64,000 bases of DNA from Botryotinia globosa. Lineage: Eukaryota > Ascomycota > Leotiomycetes > Helotiales > Sclerotiniaceae. Location of the stretch: NCBI GenBank assembly GCA_014898425.1, contig RCSZ01000006.1, positions 2,294,001 through 2,358,000 on the forward strand, read 5' to 3'. Position numbers and translations under genes: made by a program. Positions 33,430-46,606 of this stretch are shown piece after piece (position 1 is the first letter of the stretch; each line of letters begins with the position of its first letter). The notes below the pieces were generated by a model. It did no database searches. It saw only the letters and a program-made list of their open reading frames with translations, and was not told where the DNA came from.

Positions 33430-33545
33430 TTATTAAATGAATTGAATTGATCAAATCAACTAATTTCGTCAAATTCACTAAATTAATCAAATTAATCAAA
33501 TTAACTAAATCGATCAAATTAATGGAATTAATCAAATCAACCATA
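33430..33545. repeat. 9-bp minisatellite in Copia W
   Basis: Degenerate units AAATTAATC/AAATTAACT/AAATCGATC, about 11 copies, multiples of three, between the integrase and the reverse transcriptase. The same locus is expanded in X (46404-46606) and intermediate in Y (about 42015-42150). Confidence 0.8.
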
Positions 33546-33789
33546 TTGCAAATTACCTTAACAAATATAAAATAACTTTACTGAAATCTAATAAAATTAA
33601 ATCACCCATTTTTGATATATCAATCATATATATTACAAATCCTAAGAAATTTCTTTTAAATTTATTTAAAAATAATTAGATATTTATACTAATAACTTTT
33701 CTGTAAATGATTATACCTTAGATTTAAACTTATATATAGAAATAATACTCTAATTATTTTGTTATCAATTTCAAAGATCTAATTACATA

Positions 33790-34060
33790 TAAAAAATTCA
33801 AGAAAAAGATATTAATAAATTAATAACTCAGGGTATATTCGAGATTATATCATTATTAGATATTCCTTTGAGAATACATATTTTTAAATTATAATTTCAT
33901 AATAAAATTAAAAATTAAAATATAAACACCAAATTCCACAAATTAAAATTCATTACGTCAGTATACAATAATATCAATAAAATAATTACTTTAATAAAAT
34001 CATTAATAATTCAATAATCATATAAATATATTTCAATTTTATTAGTTATAAATATTTAAA
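33790..34060 (+). pseudogene. Copia W reverse transcriptase N-terminal remnant
   Basis: Reads KDINKLITQGIFEIISL, then RIHIFKL and a KFHKLKFIT-like block, in register with the start of Copia RT (K-E-I-x-x-L-I-x-x-G-V-F-E, then the R-x-F-K-x-R-F-V-x-E-I-K block). The same segment is cleaner in X at 45926-46165. Stops interrupt it. Confidence 0.65.
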
Positions 34061-34741
34061 ATATATATATATACTCGATTTATATCAAATCTAGATTATG
34101 TTTTTTATATTCATACCCCAAAAGAAATGAATCTAACAATTAATTTTATTTTGTTTATTATTAAATTATTATATAACATTTCAAAAATAAAAGATTATTG
34201 GTTTAAAATATATTACATTTATTATTATAAAAAACTTAAAATATAATAATCTATTTATAACCTTTGTTTTTTATATATTAATAATTAAAGGATTGAATTT
34301 GATATTATAAAACTCCAAATAAATAATACATTTATCATTAAGAATAATACCATTATATAAACTGAAAATAAATAACCCAAACAAATTAGTTTTATAATTA
34401 AGAATTACAAAGAATTAATTCAGAATTATTTATTAAAATTCAAAAATATTATTTTTATATTTCAAAACAATAACATTTATTTCAATCAAAAGAAATAATA
34501 TAATGATTTATAATTTGTTTCTATAAAATCTATGAATATTTATGAGATATATAATAAAATCTAAAAGTGTATTTCTATATTTAATCAATATATTATATAA
34601 TAAGTTTGGAAAGTGTATTATATAATTATATATTAATCTAAAGTATTTTTTGATTTATTAATAATTTTATAAATAATATAATTTGATAAGAATAATATTA
34701 TAATATTAAATAAATATATCGAATAATAAAAAGAAAATTCT

Positions 34742-35270
34742 ATGAAAGAATTAAATTATATATCATTTGATCTGAATTCATTTAAGATTATTATTTTCAT
34801 TAATATTATTTTAATGAATAATAAATATTCTTTATTCCAAATAGACCATATTATTATAATAAAGAAATATAATGATAATAATAATATTTATCAATTATTT
34901 ATTAAATGTAAGAAAGTTATATATAAAATTTTAATATTCGAATTATACAAACTAATTTAGGAATTCAATATTAGTATAATAATCATTTTTATAATTAGTA
35001 TTATTCTTGACAAAGAGATTCTATTAATCTTATATATTAGTTTAAAGTTATTATATAATTTGCTTATCAAACTAAATATAATTAATAAGAAAAGATTAAT
35101 AATTGATATCATACTATTATATCAATCCTATAAGAAAAAAGAAATTATTGAAATTATATAAATTAATAACTTAATTAATCCAGCTAATACAATAACAAAA
35201 AAAAAGCTATATAAAACTCTCACCAATTTAATTAATATAAATAAAATCAATATCAAAATAATAAAATAAA
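34742..35270 (+). pseudogene. Copia W RNase H remnant
   Basis: A 72-codon open piece plus its continuation after one stop. LNYISFDLNSFKIIIFINI and KCKKVIYKILIFELYKL match the Copia RNase H blocks ending in C-K-R-V-T-R-S-V-L-A-x-E-L-Y. Further on, RLIIDIILLYQSYKKKEI and NPANTITK (ends 35200) match R-L-M-I-D-I-x-x-L-R-Q-S-Y and N-P-A-D-x-x-T-K. The catalytic Asp codon of the first block has changed. Confidence 0.75.
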
Positions 35271-35345
35271 TAAAAAGAGATTAGAAAAGGTATTTATTTT
35301 ATTAAAAAAAATTATTATCTTGAAGCTATAAAAAAGAGTTCTAAA

Positions 35346-35565
35346 TATATAAACAAAAGAAATTCATTTTAAAAAAATGATTTTAATATAAAAACAATTA
35401 TATTAAAAGAATTAAGCAAATACAAAAGAGATTAACTTTTTCAATAATAGCTATATAAAACCTACTACTTTCCTATTTAACTAATTTTTTAGATGGAATA
35501 TAATTAGATATATAAAATCTACAATATATGGGTGCTACGTCTTCCCCATCCTTCTCGAACCAACA
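35346..35565 (+). repeat. 3' LTR of Copia W
   Basis: About 220 bp, the short LTR class. It ends CTTCTCGAACCAACA after GGGTGCTACGTCTTCC; these last 45 bases kept their C and G and match the X and Y ends. Confidence 0.85.
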
Positions 35566-35603
35566 GACTGTTTAATACTTATATCGAAAATCTTATTATA
35601 TCT

Positions 35604-35930
35604 TAACAATACAAATAGAAATATAAAATAATGGAAATATAATACTCCTATTAATAGAATAATATTTGTAAAACTAATATTAATAGAATAATATTTCTAT
35701 GATATTCGAGATTTTGAATAATATTAGAGATTTTAAATAGTATTTGAAGTTTTGAATAATGTTAGTATTAATAGGATAGTATTTTTATAATTTCTGAATC
35801 TTTGTATAGTGTTAGTATTGTATTTAATAAGGGATTCAATGAAAAAAAGTTTTTATTAAAATAATATTAAAATTAATTTTTATATTATCATATTATAAAT
35901 ATTATAAAATTAATTAAAAAAAATTAAAAA
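35604..35930. repeat. dispersed repeat D, copy 1
   Basis: From TCTTAACAATACAAATAG onward it aligns with 63645-64000 in the same orientation, with C/T and G/A differences. Blocks of AATATTAGTATTAATAG recur inside it. No coding potential; family unknown (perhaps an LTR or MITE). Confidence 0.65.
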
Positions 35931-36197
35931 TTAAATGTAATAATTTCAAACCCTTATAATCCGATATATGATATTATATCAGGGATTAATATATATATTT
36001 TAAATTCTTCGAATATTTTAGTTTATTTGTTTATAAGATTCTATTTATATAATACATTCAAATTTATAAAATTTATAAAATTTATTATATTTTGAATAAT
36101 TTTTCAATATAATATAAAATAATATAACATAAAAATTAAATATTAATTAAATTTTCTTAATATTTTTTAAATATAATTACAGTACCACCATACTAGG

Positions 36198-36630
36198 GCA
36201 CAGCTGTTCATCGAATATCAAAATCGCACTAAAACTCATATAAATTATCAATATACTTTTCTATAAGATTATAATTAATATATAATGAATCTTATATTAA
36301 TCTTTTTAATTTTAATTATTTATTTTTAGAATTTTTATTAATTATAAAATTGATATAGAAGGTTAATATAAATTTAAAATATTGAAATTTACTAATAAAA
36401 TAAGCAAAAATCAAGAACTTTTTTTTGATATTAATTTAATTTTATAAATAATAATATTTCTATATCTTTAAATTATAATAAGTATTAAAATCAAATTCTT
36501 TAATATATAATAAAAATATTTGAGAAATTTTGATTTAACATAATGATTTTCAATATTCCTTGTTTATTATTATAAATAAAGCAAAATGACTATTTTTGGT
36601 GTGATTTCGGTGTTCGACGAACAGCTGTAC
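36198..36630. mobile_element. 433-bp inverted-repeat element (MITE-like)
   Basis: Left end GCACAGCTGTTCATCGAA and right end, read in reverse, GTACAGCTGTTCGTCGAA are inverted repeats that continue through about 37 bases with only C/T or G/A changes. Both ends kept their C and G while the interior is AT-rich. The interior holds AAAATAAGCAAAAATCAAGA, also present at 60241. Flanks read ACTA and TAGT, compatible with a TA duplication, but one base is out of register. Confidence 0.75.
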
Positions 36631-38400
36631 ATAGTTACTATATACCTCTTTTTTATTCAAATTTATTTTAAAATATTATTAATTTAGAGATTTCAATTTT
36701 ATAATTTTCAATTTTTTATTTTCAAGTCTATAATTTCAATATTTATAAAAGCTAATTATAAAGTTTGCAAAAACTAATTATAAAATTTATAGAGGTTGAT
36801 TCTAAAATTTATAAAAACTAATTATAGAGTTTATATAGATTAATTATAAAAACTATCAAAACTAATCATAAGAGTTATAAAAACTAATTACAAAAATCAA
36901 TTAATCATATTTTAATAATATTTTTAACATATTAAGAATATCTATATATATATATTATATTTAATTAAAAATACAATTCAAATACTATATCTCAAGTAGA
37001 TATTATACAATATAGGATGCTATGTGGTTATTTTATAAAATTCCTATTTATACTAATAAAACATTCAACTACAAAATAATATATAACATATTATAAGAAT
37101 TTTCTTTTTATTGATTTTCTATATATTATATTTGCTAAATTTTTCATATAAAAATTCCAATTATACTTTGATTATATCAATAAAAAATTATTGATATAAA
37201 GTTTTTAATTTATTTAACAAGAATATTATTGTTCTTATAATAAATTTTAAACTGTTATAAATTAAAATAAATAGAATAAGAATGGAAATGATTTATTTCT
37301 TCGAAAAATATAGTAATTTTAGTTTTGAATATATTTACAATAATAATCATATTATCAATCTTATTATTATAATAAATAAAGTCGATTTATAGTTTATCTT
37401 TTAAAAATTAGGGTATAATTCAACAAAAGACTAATATTTTATAGATACATTATAAAAAGAATTATAAAAATTCAATATATTATATTTTGTATTTAAAGTT
37501 TATTGAAAGTATCAATGATTTATTAATATTCTAATTATAAAAGGATATTATTATCTATATAATTCGTTTTTTTACAATATAGAAATATAATATATAGAAA
37601 GGATTAAAACTTTTGAATTAAATTATATAAATTAACTTACTATGATTGATATTAAAATTTAAAAATATATTAAACTCATTAATAAAATTTTAGTTATAAT
37701 AATATATAGAATATTATTAGCCTAAAGAATAATTCCAATTGTTGTTCTTTTCAAAAATACTGACTTATTCTTTAAAAAAGTTATTTTAAAGAAAACTAGA
37801 TTAACATTTATATTTTATATTAATATTATTAGTATTATATATTCTCTAATCAAATGTATTCTTGTCTTATAATTACTTAACATTATAATACAAAAAGTAA
37901 ATAGATTTTTGAAATCAAGATTTAATAATGTATTTATCTTTTCATTATAATCTTTTAATTTAAACTTTAATTATAATAACTTATTTATAAAACTTAATAA
38001 AGAAATTACTATAAAAGAATTTAAAAAAAATGGTTTCTTTTCAATATAAATAAATATAAGTTTAAAATGCATTTAATCATATATTGATAATATATTGATA
38101 ATTTAATTAATATATTCAAATAATTTATTAGAATCATTTTAATAAACATTTTATATAATTCAAAATATAATGTAAATATATAATACTCGCATTAAATAAT
38201 TACTGAGATATATAAATATTGAGAATAATGAAATCATTGATATATTAATTAATATCAATATTTTATATAATATGTTTAACCCTATATTTAATTTGTAAAT
38301 TATTATTATTAATATTAACAATATATTAAGAGTATTTTATTATATTATTCCACAATTGTAATAGTTTAAATAAAACATTAAACTTTTTATTGATTATTAA
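36631..38400. other. AT-rich relic sequence, no gene
   Basis: 1.8 kb of very AT-rich sequence with stops in all frames. Includes a run of diverged AAAACTAATTATAAA-like units at 36745-36900. Not assignable to the elements described here; presumably an older RIP-mutated repeat. Confidence 0.5.
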
Positions 38401-38634
38401 TGTTCGTTCGAGAAGGATACGGAAGACGTAGCACCCATATAATATAGGTCCTATATATCTAATTGTATTCTATCTAAAGAACTAGCTAAATAGGAAAATA
38501 ATAGGCCTTATATAGGCACTACTGAAAGAGCTAGTCTCTTTTGTATTCGCTTAATTCTTTCAATATAATAACCTTTATATTGGAATCATTTCCTTGAAAT
38601 GAATTCTCTATATATAAATTCCCTTGTTTATATA
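38401..38634 (-). repeat. LTR of Copia X (3' LTR)
   Basis: 234 bp, on the plus strand from TGTTCGTTCGAGAAGGAT to CCCTTGTTTATATA. The first 45 bases are barely mutated. Confidence 0.9.
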
Positions 38635-39942
38635 CTCGAAACTCTTTTTTATAATTTCAATATAATAGTTTCCTATTAAATAGAATCAACTCTCTCCTTA
38701 TGCTTTTTTTATTTATTTTATTATCTTGATATCAATTTTATTTATATTAATCAAATCAGTCAGAGCCTGGTATAATTTTCCTTTTATCATTATATCAACT
38801 GGATTAGTTGGATTATTAATCTATATAACTTCAATAATCTTTTTTTTTTTATAAAATTGGTATAGTATTATAATATCAATCATTAACCTTTTTTTATTGA
38901 TTATATTTAGTTTGGTGAGTAAATTGTATAAAGATTTTGAATTAGTATATAAAACTAATAGAATCTTTTTACCAAGAATAATATTAATTGTTAAAATAAT
39001 TGCAATGCTAATATCGAATCTTTAAATTAATTTATATAATTCAAATATCAAAATATTGTATATAACTTTTTTGTATTTAATAAATAATTAATGGATAATA
39101 TTAGTATTATTATATTTATCTATTATAATAATTATATAATCTATCTAGAATAAATAATTTTTATTGTTTATAAAAAAAGCATCTACAAAAATAACAATCT
39201 TGAATAAATTTAGATCGAATAATATATAGTTCAATCCCCTAACAAAATTCTTTTTTTACTATTTAATATATTTATTTAATACTATAATATCATCCTTATC
39301 GAATTATATTGTTTATATAATTATTAAAAAATCGAAAGATATTTTAGATTAATATATCATTATAATATATACTTTACAAACTCGTTGTATAATATATTGA
39401 TTATATATAAAAATATACTTTTGAATTTTACTATATATTCTATAAATATCTACAAACTCCACAAAAACAAATTATAGATTATTACATTAATTCTTTTAAT
39501 TGAAATAAATATTATTATTTTGAAATATAAGAATAATATTATTGAATTATAATAAATAATTATAAATCAATTTTTTGTAATCCTTAGTTATAAAACCAAT
39601 CTGCTTGAATTATTTATTCTCAATCTATATAAATATATTATTTTTTATAATAAATATATTATTCATTTATAATTCTATAATATTAAATCTAACCTTCTCA
39701 TTATTAATATACAAAAGATAAGGATTATATATAAATTATTGTATTTTAAGTTTTTTGTAATAATAGATATAATATATTCTGAATTAATGGTTTTTTGTTT
39801 CTAGAATATTATATAATAATTTAATAACAAATAATATTATATCAATAAACAAATCTATTTCCTTTAAAACATAGGCATAGAATATATAATATAGATTTGA
39901 TATAGATTGAATATATATCTAAATAATATTCCAAATATATAC

Positions 39943-40176
39943 TGTTCGTTCGAGAAGGATACGGAAGACGTAGTATCCATGTAATATAGATCCTATATGT
40001 CTAATTATATTTTATCTAAAGAGCTAGCTAAATAGAAAAATAATAGATTTTATATAAACATTATTGAAAGAGTTAGTCTTTTTTATATTTGTTTAATTCT
40101 TTTAATATAGTAATCTTTGTATTAGAATTATTTCCTTGAAATAAATTCTTTATATATAAATTCCCTTATTTATATA
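39943..40176 (-). repeat. LTR of Copia Y (3' LTR)
   Basis: 234 bp, opening TGTTCGTTCGAGAAGGAT like the X LTR, more heavily mutated in its second half. Confidence 0.9.
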
Positions 40177-42014
40177 TTCGGAATTCTTTTTTATAATTTC
40201 AATATAATAATTTTTTATTAAATAGAATTAATCTTTTTTTAATACTTTTTTTATTTATTTTATTATTTTAATATCAATTTTATTTATATTAATTAAATCA
40301 ATTAGAGTTTAATATAACTTTCCTTTTATTATTATATTAGTTGAATTAATTAAATTATTGATTTATATAATTTCAATAATTTCTTTTTTTTTATAAAATT
40401 GGTGTAATATTATAATATCGATTATTAACCTTTTTTTATTAATTATATTTAGTTTAATAAGTAAGTTATACAAAGATTTCGAATTAATATATAAGATTAA
40501 TAAAATCTTTTTATCGAAAATAATATTAATTATTGAAATAATTATAATATTGATATCGAATTTTTAAATTAATTTGTATAATTCGAATATCAAAATATTA
40601 TATATAATTCTTTTGTATTTAATAAATAATTAATAGATAATATTAGTATTATTATATTTATTTATTATAACAATTATATAGTTTATTTGAAATAAATAAT
40701 CTTTATTATTTGCAAAAAAGATATTTGTAAAGATAATAATCTTAAATGAATTTAAATTGAATAATATATAATTCAATTTTTTAATAAAATTCTCTTTTTA
40801 TTATTTGATATATTTGTTTAATATTATAATATCATTCTTATTGAATTGTATTATTTATATAATTATTGAAAAATCGAAAGATATTTCAAATTAGTATATC
40901 GTTGTAATATATATTTTATGAATTTATTGTATAATATATTGATTATATATAAAAATATATTTTTGGATTTTATTATATATTTTATAAATATTAATAGGTT
41001 TTATAAAAACAAATTGCAGATTATTATACTAGTTTTTTTGATTAAAATAAATATTATTGTTTTGAAGTGTAAAAATAATATTATTGAATTATAATGAATA
41101 ATTATAAATCAATTCTTTGTAATTCTTAATTATAAAACCAATCTACTTAAACTATTTATTCTTAGTTTATATAAATACACTATTTTCTATAATAAATATA
41201 TTATTTGTTTGTAATTCTACAATATTAAATTCAATTTTTTTATTATTAATATATAAAAGATAAAAATTATATATAGATTATTATATTCTAAGTTTTTTAT
41301 AATAATAGATATAATATATTCTGAATTAATGGTTTTCTATTTCTGGAATATTATATAATGGTTTAATAATAAATAATATTATATTAATAGATAAATTTAT
41401 TTCCTTTAAAGTATAGGTATAGAATATATAATATAGATTTAATATGGATTAAGTATATATCTAAATAATATTCCGAATATATATATTTATACCATTTTTT
41501 CAAATATTTGTAATTAATAAAATTAGAATATATTGATATAATTGTTGAATTATTAGTGATTATATTAAAACAATTGTTTTATTGATATTATTATATATTT
41601 AAATAATTAATTTCGATTTGCGGAATTTGATATTCATTTCTTTATTTTTAATTTCATTAATAAATCATAATTTAAAAATATATATTTCTAAAAGGATATT
41701 TGTTAATAATACAATTTTGAATATACTTTTAATTATTAATCTATTAATCTTTTTTTTTTAAATTCCTTATATAAAATTAGTTTTTTGAAATTAATAATAA
41801 AATAATTGAAATATTGATTTTATATATAAACTTAAATCTGAGGTATAATTATTTATAAAAAAGATATTAATATAGGTATTTAATTGTTTTTGAATAAATC
41901 CGGAAAGAATTTTTTAGGATTTATAATATATATAATTGATATATTAAAAGTAGATAATCTAATTTTATTAGATTTTAATAAAATTACCTTATATCTATTG
42001 AGATAACCTAGAAT

Positions 42015-42150
42015 TTGATTATTCTAATCAATTTGATTGTTTTAATCAATTTGATTAATTTGATTAATTTAATTAATTTGATTAATTTAATCAATTTGAT
42101 TGATTTGATTAATTTAATTAATTTAATCAATTTAATTAATTTGATTGATC
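42015..42150. repeat. 9-bp minisatellite in Copia Y
   Basis: About 15 units of TTTGATTAA/TTTAATTAA/TTTAATCAA type at the site equivalent to 33430-33545 in W. Confidence 0.8.
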
Positions 42151-45100
42151 TGATAATAAGACTTTATTAATATAAATTTGAATTTTATAGGTCTATAAGG
42201 TAGATTGAGTATATATATCTTATTATTTATATTAAGAAATAAGAAAAACCCTTTTTATTTTTCTAAAATAATATTATTATTCTCTCTCCAAACTAATATA
42301 TTATTATTCAATAATAAATTATAGAATATAATAATTAAAAATTCATTATATATATTTATAGCTTTTTATATCTTTATAGAATTATAAATCTTATAAATCT
42401 TTATTATAATTTTCAAGATTGCTACTATTTGTTACAGAATAATTAATATTGAAGGGTTATCCTTAATAAAATAAAATAAAATATTAAAAATAAATAGAAT
42501 AGATATTAATCTATTTGATTCTATAATATTATTAATAATTTTCATAACTATTTAGAATATAGAAATCTTTTTAATATTCAAACTATAAATTTCTTTGTAA
42601 ATAATTTTGTAAGATTTATACAATAATATATAAAATCTCTTAATAATATTAATCGAATAATAAGCTTTTATAAAAATTATTTTTATTTAAATAAATATTA
42701 AATCAATATATTATTGAAACTTTTATTTAATAAAATTAATATCTATATTATAAATAATATATTTTGGTAATTCGATATATATATCGATTTAGTATTTATA
42801 AAGCTTATTCTATATATATTTTATAATTATATTGTTTAATTATTAAATAATTTGAAAATATATAGTTTTATTAATAATATATAGAATGAATTTATTATTG
42901 ATATAAAAAATATCAATAAATATTATATAATTGAATTCAAAATCTTTGTTAGGAAAAGAAAATTTGAATTTATTTAATAATTTGTTATAAATCTAATAAT
43001 AATAATAAAACTTTATAAATTATTTGATTATCTTAAAATCCTTATTGTATTTAAAATATTTAAATATTTTATAAAACTTATAAATAAATAAATATTCAAA
43101 TCAATAATGAATTTGTTGTAATTTGATTTTAATAAAATAGTATTCTTTATTATTAATAAAATAATTGATTATATTCTAAATATTGATATTTTATAATAAA
43201 AATATATAATTGAATTTTTGATATACAAAATAAATATTTTTGGATATAATAATAATATTTTCAAGATTATTATATTTAAATTTGAATTTATTTATATTTA
43301 TTAAATAGAATAAAAACAGAATATTAGTTTTTATTATATTTTATTCTATATTTCTGAATAAAAGTTTTATATAAAATAAACCAATAAAGGAAGTTATTTT
43401 AATATTGAATTAGATTATTATCTAATTAGCAATAGTTTTATTATATTCAATATTCTTAATCTTTTTTTATATTAGATATTGATTATATTTAATAGTTAAT
43501 CTTTTGATTGTTTTTATATCAATTATAATACTAAAGAATTTATTATTATTGTATTATTTAATGCTTATAATAAATATTTCAGTTATCAATATATAAATGC
43601 TTATAGTATTATTAAAGATAGTTATTATTAATAAATTATTGCAAATATTTATTAATATAAAAAACATTTTAAAGATCTCCTTAGAACTATTTGTATTGAT
43701 AAAGTATTAATTAATAAAATGATTATTATTACTATTATCTTTTTAATTATTCTTTTATTTAAAGTTTATTAGAAATTGATTATATTATTTTGTAAAGTTT
43801 TTATTATTGAATTTATTATATTTGATATAATAATTTATTTTAAATGAATCTTTTTTCTTTTAAATATATTTATAATATTTATAACCTTCTTTTTTGTAAT
43901 TAGGAAAATAATAATTATCCTTGTTTTTATTAGATAATATAAAAAAGGATTGTTTATCAATATATTTATTATAAGGTTTTTGAAAAAAAGAATTCAAAGA
44001 TTTATTATTATAGAAATATCGATCTATAAGAAATATCTTAATTATAATTTATTTTGGAAATACTTTTTAATAAGAATTGATTATCTATTTAATCTAATTA
44101 ATTAGATTTGAAATATTTAAATAAAGATTATATATTATAAAATAATATTTTGGAATATTATTATATATAAATAAAATCTTGATATAATATAATTAGGAAT
44201 TATATATAATCAAAGAAATTATATATTAAAAGAAATATAAATCTATGATTATTATATTAAATATTTTCTAAAGATTTGTATCAGGATTTCTTTTAATATA
44301 AATTTTGAAAAAAATATTATTTTATTTGAGGAATATATTCTATTGATATTTAAATCCCTTGAAATTATTGATTATTATAATACACAATCTCTAAAATATA
44401 TCAGAAAATCAATTTAGATTTGCTTGATAATATTCTTTAATTATATTTAAAAATATAATTAAAAAGATTATTATTATTATCTCAAATGATATAAATACTT
44501 TACAACAATATTCCTTAAATATATTAATTTTTAAATCAAAAGAATTATCAATATCTTTATATTTATTATTATTTCTATAAATTTTCGAAAAATTAATAAA
44601 ATAATAGTTTTGATTATATTAATCAATACTATAATCTTTTTTATAATTGATATAATTAAAATTATTATTATCTTTATTATTTCTATTATTATTCTCATTA
44701 TTTTTATTATTCTTATTATTTCTATTTTTACTATTATTCTAATTATTATTATTAGAATTATTCAAATTATTATTATTATTATTAAATAATTCTTTATAAA
44801 TATCTAAATTCCTTATAACTTTATTAGATTTCAATAAAATTATTTAATTATTTAACTCATTTTTTAAAGATTTATTAGAAATATTAATAATATATTTATT
44901 TTAAAAAAATCTAATAGAAAAATTAATTTATATATTAAATACAAATAATTATAACCCAACTTAATATTCCCTAAATTATTCTATAATTTAATTATAATAT
45001 TTCTTATATAAAAATACTTTTAAAAAAACATTTTCAATATTTTTATTAAGATTAATATATATTCTATAATATTATAAAATTTTATAAAAATTATATAATA

Positions 45101-45629
45101 TTAATTTTTCAATATTTTTAAAAAAGTAATATTAAATAATATTGAAATTATATATAATCATCTTTTAAAAAAATATATTAATAATCTTCACATTTGAATA
45201 TACAAATATTTTGTAAAGAAAATAATTATTAATATAATATTCAATTATACTTCTAAATATAAATTTTTTAAAAAATTGTTTAATTATAAAGAGATTTCTT
45301 AGAAAAAAATAATTTTAGGATTCCTTCTTGAATTTTATATCTTTTAGATTCTTTTTCTTCAAAACTATATTTTTCTTTATAAAAAGATAATAAAAAACAT
45401 TTAATATATTATTACAATCAAATAAAAGATTATTTAATAGATTTATATTAAAAATATTTTGATAATTCTTTATAATTTAAAAAATAATCTATTCAGATTT
45501 AGATTAATTGAATTACTTACTAGCTTTTTTAAAGCTAGTATTATATATAATAAAAATAAAAAAATAAGGATAAAAAAAAGGGTTTGGTTTTTCAAATAAT
45601 TAATTTAAATTTATAATATTATTAATTAA

Positions 45630-45863
45630 TATTTATTCAAAAAGGATATAGAAAATATAGTACTTATATAATATAAATCTTATATATCTAATTATATTCT
45701 ATTTAAAAAATTAGCTAAATAGAAAAGTAATAGGTTTTATATAAATATTATTAAAAAAACCAATCTTTTTTGTATTCGTTTAATCCTTTCAATATAATAG
45801 CCTTTGTATTAGGATTATTTCCTTGAAGTGAATTCCCTATGTGTGAATTCCCTTATTCACACA
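45630..45863 (-). repeat. LTR of Copia Y (5' LTR)
   Basis: 234 bp from TATTTATTCAAAAAGGAT to CCCTTATTCACACA. Its inner GAATTC-containing part keeps more C and G than the LTR at 39943. Confidence 0.9.
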
Positions 45864-45925
45864 TATACACCTATATTATCCTTTCAAATACTCACAGCTA
45901 ATAAAACCAGAATATATTAATATAA

Positions 45926-46165
45926 TTATTGAATTGTTAATGATTGTATTAGAACAATTATCTTATCAATATTATTATATATTTGAATAATTAATTTCGA
46001 TTTATAAAACTCGATATTTATTTTTTTGTTTTTAATTTTATTAATAAATTGCAATTTAAAAATATATATTTTTAAAAGAATATTTATTAATAATATAATC
46101 TTGAATATACTCTTAATTATTAATCTATTAATTTCCTTCTTTCTGAATTCCTTATATAAAATCAA
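45926..46165 (-). pseudogene. Copia X reverse transcriptase N-terminal remnant
   Basis: A 79-codon open piece on the minus strand. FRKKEINRLIIKSIFKIILL, IYIFKLQFINKIKNK and FYKSKLIIQIYNN follow the N-terminal blocks of Copia RT in order, and IIVLIQSLTIQ fits the next block (V-L-T-Q-S-P-T-I-Q). It stays open over this length despite RIP because most changes gave Ile or Lys codons. Truncated by insertion of Y just beyond. Confidence 0.75.
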
Positions 46166-46403
46166 TTCCTTAAAATCAATAATAAAATAATCAGAATATT
46201 AATTCTATATATAAACTCGAATCTGAAATATAATTATTTATGGAAAAAATATTAGTATAAATATCTAATTATTTTTAAATAAATTCAAAAAGGATTTCTT
46301 AGAATTTATAGTATATGTAATTGATACATTAAAAGCAAATGATTTAATTTTGTTAGATTTTAGCAAAGTTATTTTATATTTATTGAAATAATCTGAAATA
46401 TAA

Positions 46404-46606
46404 TCGATTTAGTTAATTTAGTTAATTTAGTTAATTTAGTTAATTTAGTTAATTTAGTTAATTTAGTTAATTTAGTTAATTTAGTTAATTTAGTTAATTT
46501 AGTTAATTTAGTTAATTTAGTTAATTTAGTTAATTTGGTTAATTTAGTTAATTTGGTTAATTTGGTTAATTTGGTTAATTTGATTAATTTGATTAATTTA
46601 GTTAAT
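46404..46606. repeat. expanded 9-bp minisatellite in Copia X
   Basis: About 22 copies of TTTAGTTAA, the first 16 or so identical, later ones with TTTGGTTAA and TTTGATTAA. The unit length is a multiple of three, so in the ancestral Pol it coded a tripeptide repeat between integrase and RT. Confidence 0.93.

Larger units (their letters stand above)
22355..35565 (+). mobile_element. Ty1/Copia retrotransposon W, RIP-mutated, with nested insertions
   Basis: Bounded by two similar LTRs (22355-22573 and 35346-35565, about 220 bp each). Decayed Pol reads in the order integrase (about 32370), reverse transcriptase (about 33790), RNase H (34742-35200). Integrase before reverse transcriptase defines the Copia order. 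The element is dead: stops everywhere, and C and G largely lost. It contains a LINE (23542-29605), a (TTA)n tract with an island (30242-30582), a repeated gag segment, and a 523-bp inverted-repeat element (32681-33203). Without the LINE it is about 7.1 kb, against 5.9 kb for copies X and Y; the excess is mainly the duplicated gag part and the small insertions. The flanks (CAACT left, GACTG right) are not a clean 5-bp duplication. Confidence 0.85.
39943..45863 (-). mobile_element. Ty1/Copia retrotransposon Y, nested in X
   Basis: A complete 5.92-kb copy of the same family, in the same sense as its host. LTRs 39943-40176 and 45630-45863 are both 234 bp. TATAC flanks it at 39938-39942 and 45864-45868. 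Removing Y and one TATAC makes X colinear with Y's own sequence around 41470-41500 with C/T and G/A changes only, which proves insertion rather than tandem duplication. Stops throughout. Confidence 0.93.

Noticed and set aside
33430..33545. CRISPR-like array or regulatory repeat
   Set aside because: Units are 9 bp with no spacers, lie inside a transposon polyprotein region, and the window is from a fungus.
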